Shown piece after piece: positions 49,402-57,465 of a stretch of DNA of 64,000 bases. The translations under genes and the position numbers were made by a program. Numbering within the stretch: position 1 is the stretch's first letter; each line of letters starts with the position of its first letter. The notes beneath the pieces were generated by a model, which was given only the letters and a program-made list of their open reading frames with translations, did no database searches and was not told where the DNA came from. Origin of the DNA: Paractinoplanes toevensis (GTDB taxonomy: Bacteria; Actinomycetota; Actinomycetes; Mycobacteriales; Micromonosporaceae); NCBI RefSeq assembly GCF_018332695.1, contig NZ_BOQN01000024.1:1-64000 (forward strand), given 5' to 3'.

Positions 49402-51540
49402 ATGGCCGGTACGGGTGGGGTGAGCCCTTCGCACACGCCCACGCTGCCCACGCAGCCGGGCGGCCGCACCGGCTGCGCCGAGCTCGTCCACGACCTGGCC
49501 TGGGAGAGCACTCCGCTGGGCCCGCGCGACCGGTGGGACCCGGCCGTCACGGCGACCGTCGAGCTGGTGCTGACCTCGCCGATGCCGATGGCGTTCTGCT
49601 ACGGCGACCGGTTCGTGCTGATCTACAACGACGCGTACGCGGATCTGATCGGCACCCTGCACCCGGCCGCCCTGGGCCGGCCCGCCGCCGAGTCCTTCGG
49701 GGAGATCTGGCGCTCGCCGGGCATCGGCGGGGTGGTCGAGGACGTCTACCGCAGCGGCCAGCCGTTCCTCGAGCCGGAGACCCAGCTGACCGTCGTGCGC
49801 GCCGAGGGCACCCGCCCGGAGCAGGCGTTCTTCACCCGCGGGCATTCAATGGTGCGCGATTCGCAGGGCACGGTCGCCGGCGTGCTGACGGTGGCCGCCG
49901 AGACCACCCAGGTGACCCGCCGCCTGCAAAATCTCAGCGAGCTGACCTCCCGGCTGGCCGCCGCGCTGACCGTCGACGACGTGGCCCGGGTGGTTCTGGG
50001 CTACGCGATGGCCTCCTTCGACGTCGACCTCTGCATGTTCGCGGTCGACGACGGCAACACGTTCCGGGCGGTCCGCCGCATCCGCGGCGAGATGCTCGAC
50101 GAGGCCGACGAGCGACTGCCCCCGGTGTGGAAGCGGCTGTCCGACGACCCGCACGCCCCGCTGGTCGCGGCGGCCCGGTCCAACCAGCCCTCGTTCGTGC
50201 CCGACGGCGAGCCGCTGCGGGTGGTGGCGACCGACCGGCACGAGCGGCGCATCCGGGCGCTGGCCGTGCTGCCGTTGCGCACCGCCTCGCTCAGCGGCGC
50301 GCTCAGCATCGGCTACCGCAGCTCACACACCTGGTTGCCGGCCGAGCGCGCCCTGCTCAACGCCGCGGCCCAGCTGGTCGCGCAGGCGGCCGAGCGGGCC
50401 CGCCGGTTCGAGGCGCAGCACGGCACGGCCCAGCTGTTGCAGCGCAGCATGCTGCCGGAGCACCTGCCCGAGCTGGAGCGGTTCCGCATCGCGGCCCGCT
50501 ACGACGTCGGCGTGGACGGCAACGCGGCGGGCGGCGACTTCTACGACGCTTTCCGGCTGGCCGACGGCCGGCTGGCGATCGTGCTGGGCGACGTGGCCGG
50601 CCACGACGTGCGCGCCGCCGCGGTGATGGGCCAGGTCCGGGCCGCGCTGCGGGCGCTCGCCCTGACCGAGCCCGACCCGCCGGGCGTGCTGGCCGGGCTC
50701 GACCGGCTGGTCGGTTCGCTGGGCGCCGAGTCGCGCAACGAGGAGATCTTCGTGACCGTCGTCTACGGGGTGCTCGACCCGGCCGACGGCACGATCACCA
50801 TGGCCAGCGCGGGCCATCCGCCGCCGGTACTGCGCCGGGCCGGGGTGGCCGGCGGGCCGCCGACGGCCGAGCTGGTCAAGGTGCCGCCGGGTGCGCCGCT
50901 GGGCCTGGGCGGCCGGTGGCAGACCGGGCAGGTGCGCTTGGAGCCGGGCGACTCGATCCTGATGTTCTCCGACGGCGTGGTCGAGCGGCGCGGCCGGGCG
51001 CTGAACGACGGCCTGGACGCACTGGTGGCGGTGGCCGCCGGAGCGTCCAGCGGCGACCCGCGAAACCTCTGCGCGCTGGCCACCACCGCGGTGCCCGGCT
51101 CGACCGACGACGACGTGGCGGTGCTCGCCGTGGAGCGGGCGGTGGCGCTGAGCCGGTCGGCCACGATGCTGGTGGCGGCCGAGCCGACCGGGCCGAGCCG
51201 GGTCCGGCAGTGGATGACGACCCGCCTGCGCGAGTGGACGGTCCCCGAGCAGGTGATCAGTTCGGCGATCCTGTGCACCAGCGAGCTGACCACGAACGCC
51301 CTGCTGCACGCGGGCACCCCGGCGCAGGTGCACATCGACCTGAACGCCGAGCGGTTGCTGGTCTCGGTGGCCGACACCGGCACCCGGGGCAGCGTGATCC
51401 GCGCGCACACCGACACGATGAGCAGCCGCGGCCGCGGGCTGGGTCTGATCGAGGAGTTGAGCGACTCGTGGGGCACCGACCCGTCGGTCCGCGGCTCCAC
51501 GGTGTGGTTCGAGTTGCTGCTCCGTTCCACATCGGACTGA
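49402..51540 (+). CDS. PAS-GAF-SpoIIE (PP2C) phosphatase with C-terminal anti-sigma-type ATPase domain
   Basis: A 712-residue signalling protein. An N-terminal PAS-like domain (about 40-150) and a GAF domain (about 165-325) precede the PP2C/SpoIIE domain. That domain has GGDFYDAFRLADGRLAIVLGDVAGHDVRAA and SAGHPPPVLRRAG with metal-binding aspartates, spanning about 345-575. A C-terminal HATPase_c of the RsbW type (about 580-705) has SELTTNALLHAG and RGRGLGLIEELSD. The combination suggests a partner-switching regulator of an alternative sigma factor, controlling both anti-anti-sigma dephosphorylation and anti-sigma-type binding. No sigma gene is in the window. TACCCT (49389-49394) lies 7 nt before ATG 49402. 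Confidence 0.9.
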   Translation: MAGTGGVSPSHTPTLPTQPGGRTGCAELVHDLAWESTPLGPRDRWDPAVTATVELVLTSPMPMAFCYGDRFVLIYNDAYADLIGTLHPAALGRPAAESFGEIWRSPGIGGVVEDVYRSGQPFLEPETQLTVVRAEGTRPEQAFFTRGHSMVRDSQGTVAGVLTVAAETTQVTRRLQNLSELTSRLAAALTVDDVARVVLGYAMASFDVDLCMFAVDDGNTFRAVRRIRGEMLDEADERLPPVWKRLSDDPHAPLVAAARSNQPSFVPDGEPLRVVATDRHERRIRALAVLPLRTASLSGALSIGYRSSHTWLPAERALLNAAAQLVAQAAERARRFEAQHGTAQLLQRSMLPEHLPELERFRIAARYDVGVDGNAAGGDFYDAFRLADGRLAIVLGDVAGHDVRAAAVMGQVRAALRALALTEPDPPGVLAGLDRLVGSLGAESRNEEIFVTVVYGVLDPADGTITMASAGHPPPVLRRAGVAGGPPTAELVKVPPGAPLGLGGRWQTGQVRLEPGDSILMFSDGVVERRGRALNDGLDALVAVAAGASSGDPRNLCALATTAVPGSTDDDVAVLAVERAVALSRSATMLVAAEPTGPSRVRQWMTTRLREWTVPEQVISSAILCTSELTTNALLHAGTPAQVHIDLNAERLLVSVADTGTRGSVIRAHTDTMSSRGRGLGLIEELSDSWGTDPSVRGSTVWFELLLRSTSD

Positions 51541-51700
51541 CCGAGTGTTTAACGGTCATGTAACGTCCGTCCCCCTGAACGATTACTCTTCGTAGCCACA
51601 ACACCCGCCAAAGCGGACATTGAACCCTGGGGTAGTGACGAAGCGTATTGGGTGCCGTAAGGTGGTCAACTAAATCGGGGCATCCACGTTGGAGCGGCAC

Positions 51701-52471
51701 ATGCGGATAAGAGGCTTTGCGCCATCGACACCCTGCTGGGCGGAACTGACGACGTCGGACCCGGCCCGAGCGGCCAGGTTCTATGCGGATCTGTTCGACT
51801 GGGAGCTCGACGGTGACCGGTTCCTGCTCGACGGCCGCCCGGTGGCCGGCCTCGCCCGGAGCCGCCCGGATCGACCCGAGGGCTGGCTGACCTACCTGGC
51901 CGCGCCCGACCTGGAGCAGACGATCGAGCGCGTCGAGGCCGCGTACGGTCGCACTCTGGTCCGCCCGCAGGAACGGCCCGGCGCGCGCAGCGCGATCGTC
52001 GCCGACTCGACCGGCGCGATCTTCGGTCTGTGGCAGGCCGCCGGTTTCGCCGGCGCGCAGCTGCGCGGCGAGCCGGGCACGATGGCCTGGTCCGACCTGC
52101 TGACCGACGGCATCGGTGCGGCGACCGAATTCTACGGCTCGGTGTTCGGCTGGTCGCTGACCCACGAGTTCGGCAGTGGCGAGTGGCTGACGGAAGCGCA
52201 CGACTCGGTGGCCGGGCTGATCACCGGGCGGTACGACTTCCGTTGGCAGCCGTCGTTCCAGGTGGCCGACTGCCTGGAGCTCGTCGACCACGTGGCCCGG
52301 CGGGGCGGCCGGGTGGCGGCCGGCCCGATGGAGATGGGCCTCGGGAAATACGTCGAGATCATCGACCCGCTGGGCACACCGTTCGCGATCACCGCGCCGG
52401 TGCCGCGCCCGGTCGAGCTGTCGGTGGCCTACAACGACATCATCGGCCTGGAGCTCACCTACGGCGGCTGA
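51701..52471 (+). CDS. VOC family protein with two tandem domains
   Basis: A 256-residue protein with two glyoxalase-like halves. Each half has a start motif, PCWAELTTSDPARAARFYADLFDWEL (about 11-36) and MAWSDLLTDGIGAATEFYGSVFGWSL (about 127-152), and an ending strand, ADSTGAIFGLWQ and IDPLGTPFAITAP. Such two-domain VOC proteins bind small ligands; no enzyme activity can be assigned. ATG 51701 has GGAG 8 nt upstream. The 160 bp before it hold no gene. A strong terminator follows directly. Confidence 0.88.
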   Translation: MRIRGFAPSTPCWAELTTSDPARAARFYADLFDWELDGDRFLLDGRPVAGLARSRPDRPEGWLTYLAAPDLEQTIERVEAAYGRTLVRPQERPGARSAIVADSTGAIFGLWQAAGFAGAQLRGEPGTMAWSDLLTDGIGAATEFYGSVFGWSLTHEFGSGEWLTEAHDSVAGLITGRYDFRWQPSFQVADCLELVDHVARRGGRVAAGPMEMGLGKYVEIIDPLGTPFAITAPVPRPVELSVAYNDIIGLELTYGG

Positions 52472-52480
52472 CCTGGCGAT

Positions 52481-52516
52481 AGAAGGGCCGGCGCGTTCGC
52501 GCCGGCCCTTCTTTTT
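52481..52516 (+). terminator. Intrinsic terminator after VOC gene
   Basis: Perfect 14-bp stem (52481-52494 with 52499-52512) with loop GTTC and a following TTTT tract. It isolates the next operon, whose operators start at 52526. Confidence 0.92.
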
Positions 52517-52525
52517 GCCCGTCGT

Positions 52526-52568
52526 GTCAACCGGGGTTGACGCTTGCCGTTCGTCAACGTAAGTTGAC
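52526..52568 (+). promoter_or_regulatory. Promoter with twin operators of the HTH/Clp-N operon
   Basis: Two 16-bp palindromes of form GTCAAC-n4-GTTGAC: GTCAACCGGGGTTGAC (52526-52541) and GTCAACGTAAGTTGAC (52553-52568), 27 bp apart. The first contains the -35 TTGACG (52537-52542). The second contains the -10 TAAGTT (52560-52565). The spacer is 17 bp, and the start codon is 6 nt after the -10. A repressor bound to both sites would fully block the promoter. Confidence 0.88.
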
Positions 52569-52571
52569 AGC

Positions 52572-52808
52572 ATGACTGAAGCAACCGACCTCGCCGCCGC
52601 CGCCGGCAGCGCCGATCCACGGGTCGGCCTGCGTGCGGTCGTGGCACTGCGCCGCCTGCTCGAGGGCCTCGAGCACCTGCAGGTGGCCAACGCTCGCCGC
52701 AACGGCTGGTCCTGGCAGGAGATCGCCGACGCGCTCGGGGTGACCCGGCAGGGCGTCCACAAGAAGCACGCGCACCTGATGCCGGCGCGCGACCCACGGG
52801 AGGACTGA
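52572..52808 (+). CDS. Small helix-turn-helix protein
   Basis: A 78-residue protein. A helical N-terminus (LRAVVALRRLLEGLEHLQVANARRNG) is followed by a helix-turn-helix WSWQEIADALGVTRQGVHKKHAHLM, of the sigma-like or Xre-like small type. ATG 52572 lies 6 nt after the -10 hexamer, so the message is leaderless. It is followed after 1 nt by the Clp-N-domain gene, and the pair is probably one functional unit. It is the natural candidate for binding the twin palindromes upstream. Confidence 0.87.
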   Translation: MTEATDLAAAAGSADPRVGLRAVVALRRLLEGLEHLQVANARRNGWSWQEIADALGVTRQGVHKKHAHLMPARDPRED

Positions 52809-52809
52809 C

Positions 52810-53421
52810 ATGTTCGAGAGGTTCACCGCCGCCGCGCGCCAGGTCGTCATCGGCGCGCAGGAGGAGGCCCGCGATCTGGGCAACGAGCACATCGGCACCG
52901 AGCACGTGCTGATCGCGATGCTCCGCGACGAGGACGGCACGGTCACCCGGCTGCTCCGCGAGCACGGCCTCGACGGCGACACCGCCCAGGCCGACGTCCA
53001 GCGGCTGATCGGGGTGATCGAGCCGCCCGAGCTCTCCTTCACCGACCCCGACGCCGAGGACGCGGCCGCCCTCAAGGCCATCGGCATCGACCTCGACAAG
53101 GTGCGCGCCGCCATCGAGGAGAGTTTCGGCGCGGGCGCGCTGCGGCTGCCGAAGCCACCGCCGAGGAAGCGCGGTTTCTTCGGCAAGCTCTACGCCTCCG
53201 GCGGGCACATCCCGTTCTCGCCGCGCGCCAAGAAGCTGCTGGAGCTGTCCCTGCGCGAGGCCATCCGGCTGCACCAGAATTTCATCGCGCCCGAGCACAT
53301 CATGCTGGGCCTGCTGCGCGAGGGCGAGGGCCTGGCCGCCCGCATCCTCGCCGACCACCACGTGGATTTCGCCACCATGCGCACCGACCTGGAGCGCTCC
53401 CTGAAGGACCAGGCCGCCTAG
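52810..53421 (+). CDS. Clp N-domain-only protein (ClpC2-like)
   Basis: A 203-residue protein with the ClpC-type N-terminal repeat twice: FTAAARQVVIGAQEEARDLGNEHIGTEHVLIAMLRDEDG (about 4-42) and FSPRAKKLLELSLREAIRLHQNFIAPEHIMLGLLREGEG (about 134-172). A basic loop lies between (PKPPPRKRGFFGK). There is no AAA+ ATPase domain, so it cannot unfold substrates itself. It may sequester or present ClpC ligands, as proposed for the mycobacterial ClpC2 type. It is adjacent to the small HTH gene; a ClpC2-like protein would be this domain fused to that one. Confidence 0.9.
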   Translation: MFERFTAAARQVVIGAQEEARDLGNEHIGTEHVLIAMLRDEDGTVTRLLREHGLDGDTAQADVQRLIGVIEPPELSFTDPDAEDAAALKAIGIDLDKVRAAIEESFGAGALRLPKPPPRKRGFFGKLYASGGHIPFSPRAKKLLELSLREAIRLHQNFIAPEHIMLGLLREGEGLAARILADHHVDFATMRTDLERSLKDQAA

Positions 53422-53423
53422 CG

Positions 53424-53828
53424 CTAACCCCGGAAATAGATGCGCAGTTGATGGCCGCTGGCGGTGTGGTGCCAGCCGACGTCGCCGAGGGTCTCGATGT
53501 CGGGGCGGCGCTCCAGCCAGTCGGCGGCCATCGCGAACGCCTCGGCCGGGGTCTGGCCGACGAACGAGACCCGACGCTCCCACTCCTCGACGATCGCCGG
53601 GCCCGGCCGGGTCCGGTGGTCCAGAGCGCTGATCACCGCGAGCGGCCCGACCCGGCGCCCGTTGCGCACCGCCTGCACGAACCAGTCGTCGACGTCCTCG
53701 TCGTGCTCGACCGCCCAGCCGTCGAAGCGGTCCAGGTCGTTCGCGATCGCGTTGCGGGCACAGTCCAGCGCGGCTTCCAGGGTGGCGAGCTGGATGTCCT
53801 CGCCGTTGTACTCCACCCGAAACGCCAT
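53424..53828 (-). CDS. Conserved hypothetical protein (134 aa)
   Basis: A soluble 134-residue protein with repeated short alpha/beta units: FRVEYNGEDIQLATLEAALDCARNAI, WAVEHDEDVDDWFVQAVRNGRRVGPLAVI and AEAFAMAADWLERRPDIETLGDVGWHHT. No known family is recognised. ATG 53828 follows a GGGGGG stretch. It is convergent with the Clp-N gene, only 2 bp away, and divergent from the epimerase gene at 53939. Confidence 0.7.
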   Translation of the reverse strand: MAFRVEYNGEDIQLATLEAALDCARNAIANDLDRFDGWAVEHDEDVDDWFVQAVRNGRRVGPLAVISALDHRTRPGPAIVEEWERRVSFVGQTPAEAFAMAADWLERRPDIETLGDVGWHHTASGHQLRIYFRG

Positions 53829-53938
53829 GCCGCCCCCCAGACAGCACCATCGATCACGCGTAATCGGGTCGATGATAATGGAGACCCGGCCGTTCGTCGC
53901 CCGTGATGATCAAGACATTGCTGGAGTACGTTGCAGCC

Positions 53939-54781
53939 ATGCATGTCCTGGTGACCGGCGCTGCCGGCTTGGTCGGCACGGCCGTGCTCGACCTTCTCGC
54001 GGCCCGAGGCGTCCCGGTCACCGCGCTGGTCCTGGAGCCGGTCGCGACGATCCGAGCCGACCGGGTCGTCGTCGGGGACGCGCGCGACGCCGCGGTCGTC
54101 GACGACGCGCTGCGGGCGGCGACCGCCGTGATCCACCTGGCTGCCATCCCGAACCCGAACGGCGATCCCGGTGAGGTCGTCTTCGGGCACAACACCCTGG
54201 CCACGTTCACCGTGCTCGACCGGGCCGGGCTCGCCGGCATCGAGCGGGCGGCGATCGCGAGCAGCTACGCGATCTGCGGCCTGCCGTTCGCGCGCACCCC
54301 GCTGCGGATGCCCTACCTGCCGATCGACGTGCGGCTGCCGCTGCAGGCCACCGACCCGTACGCGCTGTCGAAGCAGGTCGACGAGGCCACCGCCGCGATG
54401 ATCAACCGGCGGTACGGGATGAGCGTGGTGGCCCTGCGCCTGCCCTTCATCGGTACGGCGGACGGCCGGCTCGCCGAGGCCTCGGCCGTTTTCGCGCACG
54501 AGCCGGAACGCGGCGCGGCCGACGTGTGGAGTTATCTCGACGCCCGGGACGCGGCCGCGGTGCTGGTCGCGGCGCTGCGGCCGGCCACGCCGGGCTGCCA
54601 CGTGGTGTACGCGGCGGCCCCGGAAACCCTGGCGCCGCAGCCGACCGAGTGGCTCCTCGACAAGTTCCATCCCGGCGTACCGCGGCCGTCCTTCCCCGGC
54701 CGGAGCGTGCCGATCGACCTCGCCCCCGCCAAGCAGCTGCTCGGCTTCGAGGCGGCGTTCCCGTTCCCGGTCGCCGCATGA
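53939..54781 (+). CDS. NAD-dependent epimerase/dehydratase (extended SDR)
   Basis: A 280-residue extended short-chain dehydrogenase. NAD motif VTGAAGLVGTAV is at residues 5-16, with the catalytic Ser in IASSYAICG and the YxxxK pair in YALSKQ. It is shorter than sugar-nucleotide epimerases and similar to uronate dehydrogenases, and coupling to a ManD/RspA-like dehydratase gene supports a role in hexuronate or aldonate metabolism. TACGTT (53927-53932) lies 6 nt before ATG 53939, predicting a leaderless transcript. Its stop overlaps the next start (ATGA). Confidence 0.85.
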   Translation: MHVLVTGAAGLVGTAVLDLLAARGVPVTALVLEPVATIRADRVVVGDARDAAVVDDALRAATAVIHLAAIPNPNGDPGEVVFGHNTLATFTVLDRAGLAGIERAAIASSYAICGLPFARTPLRMPYLPIDVRLPLQATDPYALSKQVDEATAAMINRRYGMSVVALRLPFIGTADGRLAEASAVFAHEPERGAADVWSYLDARDAAAVLVAALRPATPGCHVVYAAAPETLAPQPTEWLLDKFHPGVPRPSFPGRSVPIDLAPAKQLLGFEAAFPFPVAA

Positions 54782-55998
54782 CGTCGCCGACCATCACCGG
54801 GCTGCGCGCGATCGTGACCGCACCCGAGGGCGTCAACCTGGTCGTGGTGCGGATCGACACCTCCGAGCCGGGCCTGTACGGGCTGGGCTGCGCCACCTTC
54901 CACCAACGCTTCGCGGCCGTGGTCGCCGCCCTCGAGACGCACGTCACGCCGCTGGTCGTCGGCAAGCCGGTGACCGGCATCTCGGAGATCGGCCGCCTGC
55001 TGCACTTCTCGTCGTACTGGCGGGGTGGTCCGGTGCTCAACAGCACGCTGTCCGGGGTGGACATGGCGCTGTGGGACATCGCCGGGAAGCGCGCCGGCAT
55101 GCCCGTCCACGACCTGCTCGGCGGCCGGCTGCGCGGCGACGTTCCGGTCTACCTGCACGCCTCCGGCGCGACGGTGGAGGAGACCCTCGACGACGCGGCC
55201 CGCCTCATCGACGCCGGCTGCCGGCACGTGCGGTTGCAGACCGGCCAGCCCGGCCTCGGCACGTACGGCGCACCCGGCTCCCCCGGTGGCTATCCGGGCG
55301 CGCCCTACCCCGACGGCTGGAACGTGCACCACTACCTGGCGACCACGCCGCGCCTGTTCGCCGAGGCCCGAGCCCGGTTCGGCGACGAGGTCGAGCTGCT
55401 GCACGACGTGCACAGCCGACTGACCCCGAAGCAGGCCGTGGTGCTGGCCCGCGCGCTCGAGCCCTACCGCCTGTTCTTCCTGGAGGACGTGGTCGCGCCC
55501 GAGCACTACGACCGGCTGCCCGAGGTGCGCGCCGCCTCGCCGGTTCCGATCGCCGTGGGCGAGCTGACCGTCTCGGTCGCCGAGGCGGCCCGGCTGGTCA
55601 GTGCGGGCGGGGTGGACCTGCTGCGTTGCCACGTGTCGGCGATCGGCGGCCTCACCCCGGCCCGGAAACTGGCCGACCTGTGCGAGCTGACCGGTGTGCA
55701 GACCGCCTGGCACGCCCCGGCCGACGTCTCTCCGATCGGCGCCGCCGCCAATCTGGCGCTCGACCTGACCAGCCCGGCGTTCGGCATCCAGGAGGGCCAC
55801 GTCTACCCCGACGTGGTCCAGGAGATCTTCCCGGGCACACCGGTGATCGAGGCGGGTCATGCCCGCCCGTCCACCGCACCGGGCTGGGGCATCGAGCTGG
55901 ACGAGAAGCTGGCCGCCGCCCACCCGCCGGTGATCGGCGGCCACGAGCGCTGGGCGGCCACGGTCCGGCGCCCCGACGGCTCGATCGAGGCGCCCTGA
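54778..55998 (+). CDS. Enolase-superfamily sugar acid dehydratase (ManD/RspA-like)
   Basis: A 406-residue enolase-superfamily enzyme. The capping domain carries VVVRIDTSEPGLYGLGCATFHQRF and the YWRGGPVLNSTLSGVDMALWDIAGK segment typical of the mannonate dehydratase/RspA group. Metal ligands are in LLHDVHSRL (Asp), FLEDVV (Glu) and AVGELT (Glu). A C-terminal His-containing strand (TAWHAPADVSPIG) supplies the second catalytic residue. It should dehydrate a sugar acid to a 2-keto-3-deoxy acid; the exact substrate is open. It is translationally coupled to the upstream epimerase/dehydrogenase, so both probably serve one sugar-acid pathway. Confidence 0.87.
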   Translation: MTSPTITGLRAIVTAPEGVNLVVVRIDTSEPGLYGLGCATFHQRFAAVVAALETHVTPLVVGKPVTGISEIGRLLHFSSYWRGGPVLNSTLSGVDMALWDIAGKRAGMPVHDLLGGRLRGDVPVYLHASGATVEETLDDAARLIDAGCRHVRLQTGQPGLGTYGAPGSPGGYPGAPYPDGWNVHHYLATTPRLFAEARARFGDEVELLHDVHSRLTPKQAVVLARALEPYRLFFLEDVVAPEHYDRLPEVRAASPVPIAVGELTVSVAEAARLVSAGGVDLLRCHVSAIGGLTPARKLADLCELTGVQTAWHAPADVSPIGAAANLALDLTSPAFGIQEGHVYPDVVQEIFPGTPVIEAGHARPSTAPGWGIELDEKLAAAHPPVIGGHERWAATVRRPDGSIEAP

Positions 55999-56008
55999 GC
56001 GGCCCGCC

Positions 56009-56977
56009 TCAGTCGGTGTGCGGGAGTCGGCCGGCCGGGACCACGCCGAGGCGGCCCTTCTTGAAGTCGTCGAAGGCCTGAGCCAGCTCCTCGCGGGTGT
56101 TCATGACGAACGGGCCGTAGTGGGCCACCGGCTCGCGGATCGGCCGGCCACCCATCACGAACAGCTCCATGGCCGGGATGTTGGAGTCCTGGGCCGGGTC
56201 GGCCTCGACCCGGATCGCGTCGCCGGCGCCGTGCGCGGCCAGCTGGCCGATCTGGATCGGCCGCCGCTCGACGCCGACCGTGCCCCGCCCGGCCAGCACA
56301 TAGACCAGGGCGTTGTAGTCCGGCTGCCAGGGCAGGTCGAGCCGGGCGCCGGGCTGCAGGGTGACGTGCGCCAGGTTGATCGGGGTGAAGGTGGAGCCGG
56401 GGCCGGCGTGCCCGTCGACCTCGCCCGCGATGATCCGGATCAGGGCACCGCCGTCCGGGGAGGTCAGCAGGGCCGACTCGCGGCCGCGGATGTCCTGGTA
56501 CTTCGGGGTGATCATCTTGGCGGCCCGGGGCAGGTTGACCCACAGCTGCAGGCCGTGGAAGAGGCCGCCGCTGGTGACCAGGTGCTCGGGCGGCGCCTCG
56601 ATGTGCAGGATGCCCTGCCCGGCGGTCATCCACTGGGTGTCGCCGTTGGTGATGGTGCCGCCGCCACCGAGCGAGTCCTGGTGGTCCATGATCCCGTCGA
56701 TCATGTAGGTGACCGTCTCGAAGCCGCGGTGCGGGTGCCACGGCGTGCCCTTGGGCTCGCCCGGCGCGTAGTCGACCTCGCCCATCTGGTCGAGGTGGAT
56801 GAACGGGTCGAGCTCGTTGATCGGCACCCCGGCGAAGGCCCGGCGCACCGGGAAGCCCTCGCCCTCGTAGCCGGCGGGGGCGGTGGTGAGCCGACGGACC
56901 GAACGGAAGTCGGTGCCCTCACCGAGAAGCGGCAGGCGCGGCAGGACCAGTACGTCGTCGACCGTGATGGCGGGCAT
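56009..56977 (-). CDS. Pirin family protein
   Basis: A 322-residue bicupin. The metal-binding PWHPHRGFETVTYMIDG block holds two histidines, a further histidine is in MTAGQGILHIEAP, and a C-terminal pirin cupin follows (WQPDYNALVYVLAGRGTVGV). Bacterial pirins are iron proteins, some with quercetin 2,3-dioxygenase activity. ATG 56977 lies 1 nt after the MarR stop, so both are in one operon; MarR-pirin pairs of this kind respond to oxidants or phenolics. Its length is slightly above the usual 290. Confidence 0.92.
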   Translation of the reverse strand: MPAITVDDVLVLPRLPLLGEGTDFRSVRRLTTAPAGYEGEGFPVRRAFAGVPINELDPFIHLDQMGEVDYAPGEPKGTPWHPHRGFETVTYMIDGIMDHQDSLGGGGTITNGDTQWMTAGQGILHIEAPPEHLVTSGGLFHGLQLWVNLPRAAKMITPKYQDIRGRESALLTSPDGGALIRIIAGEVDGHAGPGSTFTPINLAHVTLQPGARLDLPWQPDYNALVYVLAGRGTVGVERRPIQIGQLAAHGAGDAIRVEADPAQDSNIPAMELFVMGGRPIREPVAHYGPFVMNTREELAQAFDDFKKGRLGVVPAGRLPHTD

Positions 56978-56978
56978 C

Positions 56979-57419
56979 TCAGGCCTTCCTTACTTTGTCG
57001 AAAACCCGAGCGATGACGTCGAGCTCGTCGGGGTCGAGCCGGTCGATGAACCGGTCCCGCACGGTGATCAGGTGCAGCGGCGCGGCCGATTCGAGGGCGG
57101 CCATGCCCTCGTCGGTGAGGATGGCTTCCTGACCGCGGCCGTCCTCGGGACAGGGCTGCTTGAGCACCAGCCCCCGCTTGACCATCGAGTTGATCTGGTA
57201 GGTGACCCGGCTCGGCGAGAAGACCAGGTGACCGGCCAGCTCACCCATCCGCAGCCGGTGCCCGGGCGCCTCGGAGAGCACCACGAGCACGTGATAATCA
57301 TTCATGCTGAGACCGGTCGCGGCGCGCAGATCGTCTTCGAGGTGGGTGTGCAACGCCCACGAGCTCTCGATGAAGGTGCGCCAGGCGCGCTGTTCGGTGT
57401 CGCTCAGCGGTTCGGCCAT
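56979..57419 (-). CDS. MarR family regulator of pirin
   Basis: A 146-residue winged-helix regulator. It has an N-terminal dimer helix, the helix-turn-helix LRMGELAGHLVFSPSRVTYQINSMVKRGLV, and the wing CPEDGRGQEAILTDEGM. ATG 57419 is chosen because a minus-strand TACCGT (57426-57431) lies 6 nt upstream (leaderless); GTG 57425 is the alternative. It is followed immediately by pirin. The inverted repeat TTTCA-AATC-TGAAA on its promoter suggests self-control and control of pirin. There is a cysteine in LKQPCPEDG that could sense oxidation; this is inference. Confidence 0.88.
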   Translation of the reverse strand: MAEPLSDTEQRAWRTFIESSWALHTHLEDDLRAATGLSMNDYHVLVVLSEAPGHRLRMGELAGHLVFSPSRVTYQINSMVKRGLVLKQPCPEDGRGQEAILTDEGMAALESAAPLHLITVRDRFIDRLDPDELDVIARVFDKVRKA

Positions 57420-57425
57420 GCCCAC

Positions 57426-57449
57426 ACGGTAACTCTTTCAAATCTGAAA
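57426..57449 (-). promoter_or_regulatory. Promoter and operator of the MarR-pirin operon
   Basis: The minus-strand -10 TACCGT is at 57426-57431. The inverted repeat TTTCA-AATC-TGAAA at 57436-57449 lies just upstream of it, between -35 and -10, in the classical repression position. Confidence 0.7.
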
Positions 57450-57465
57450 CAACAAGTGCCGTCGC

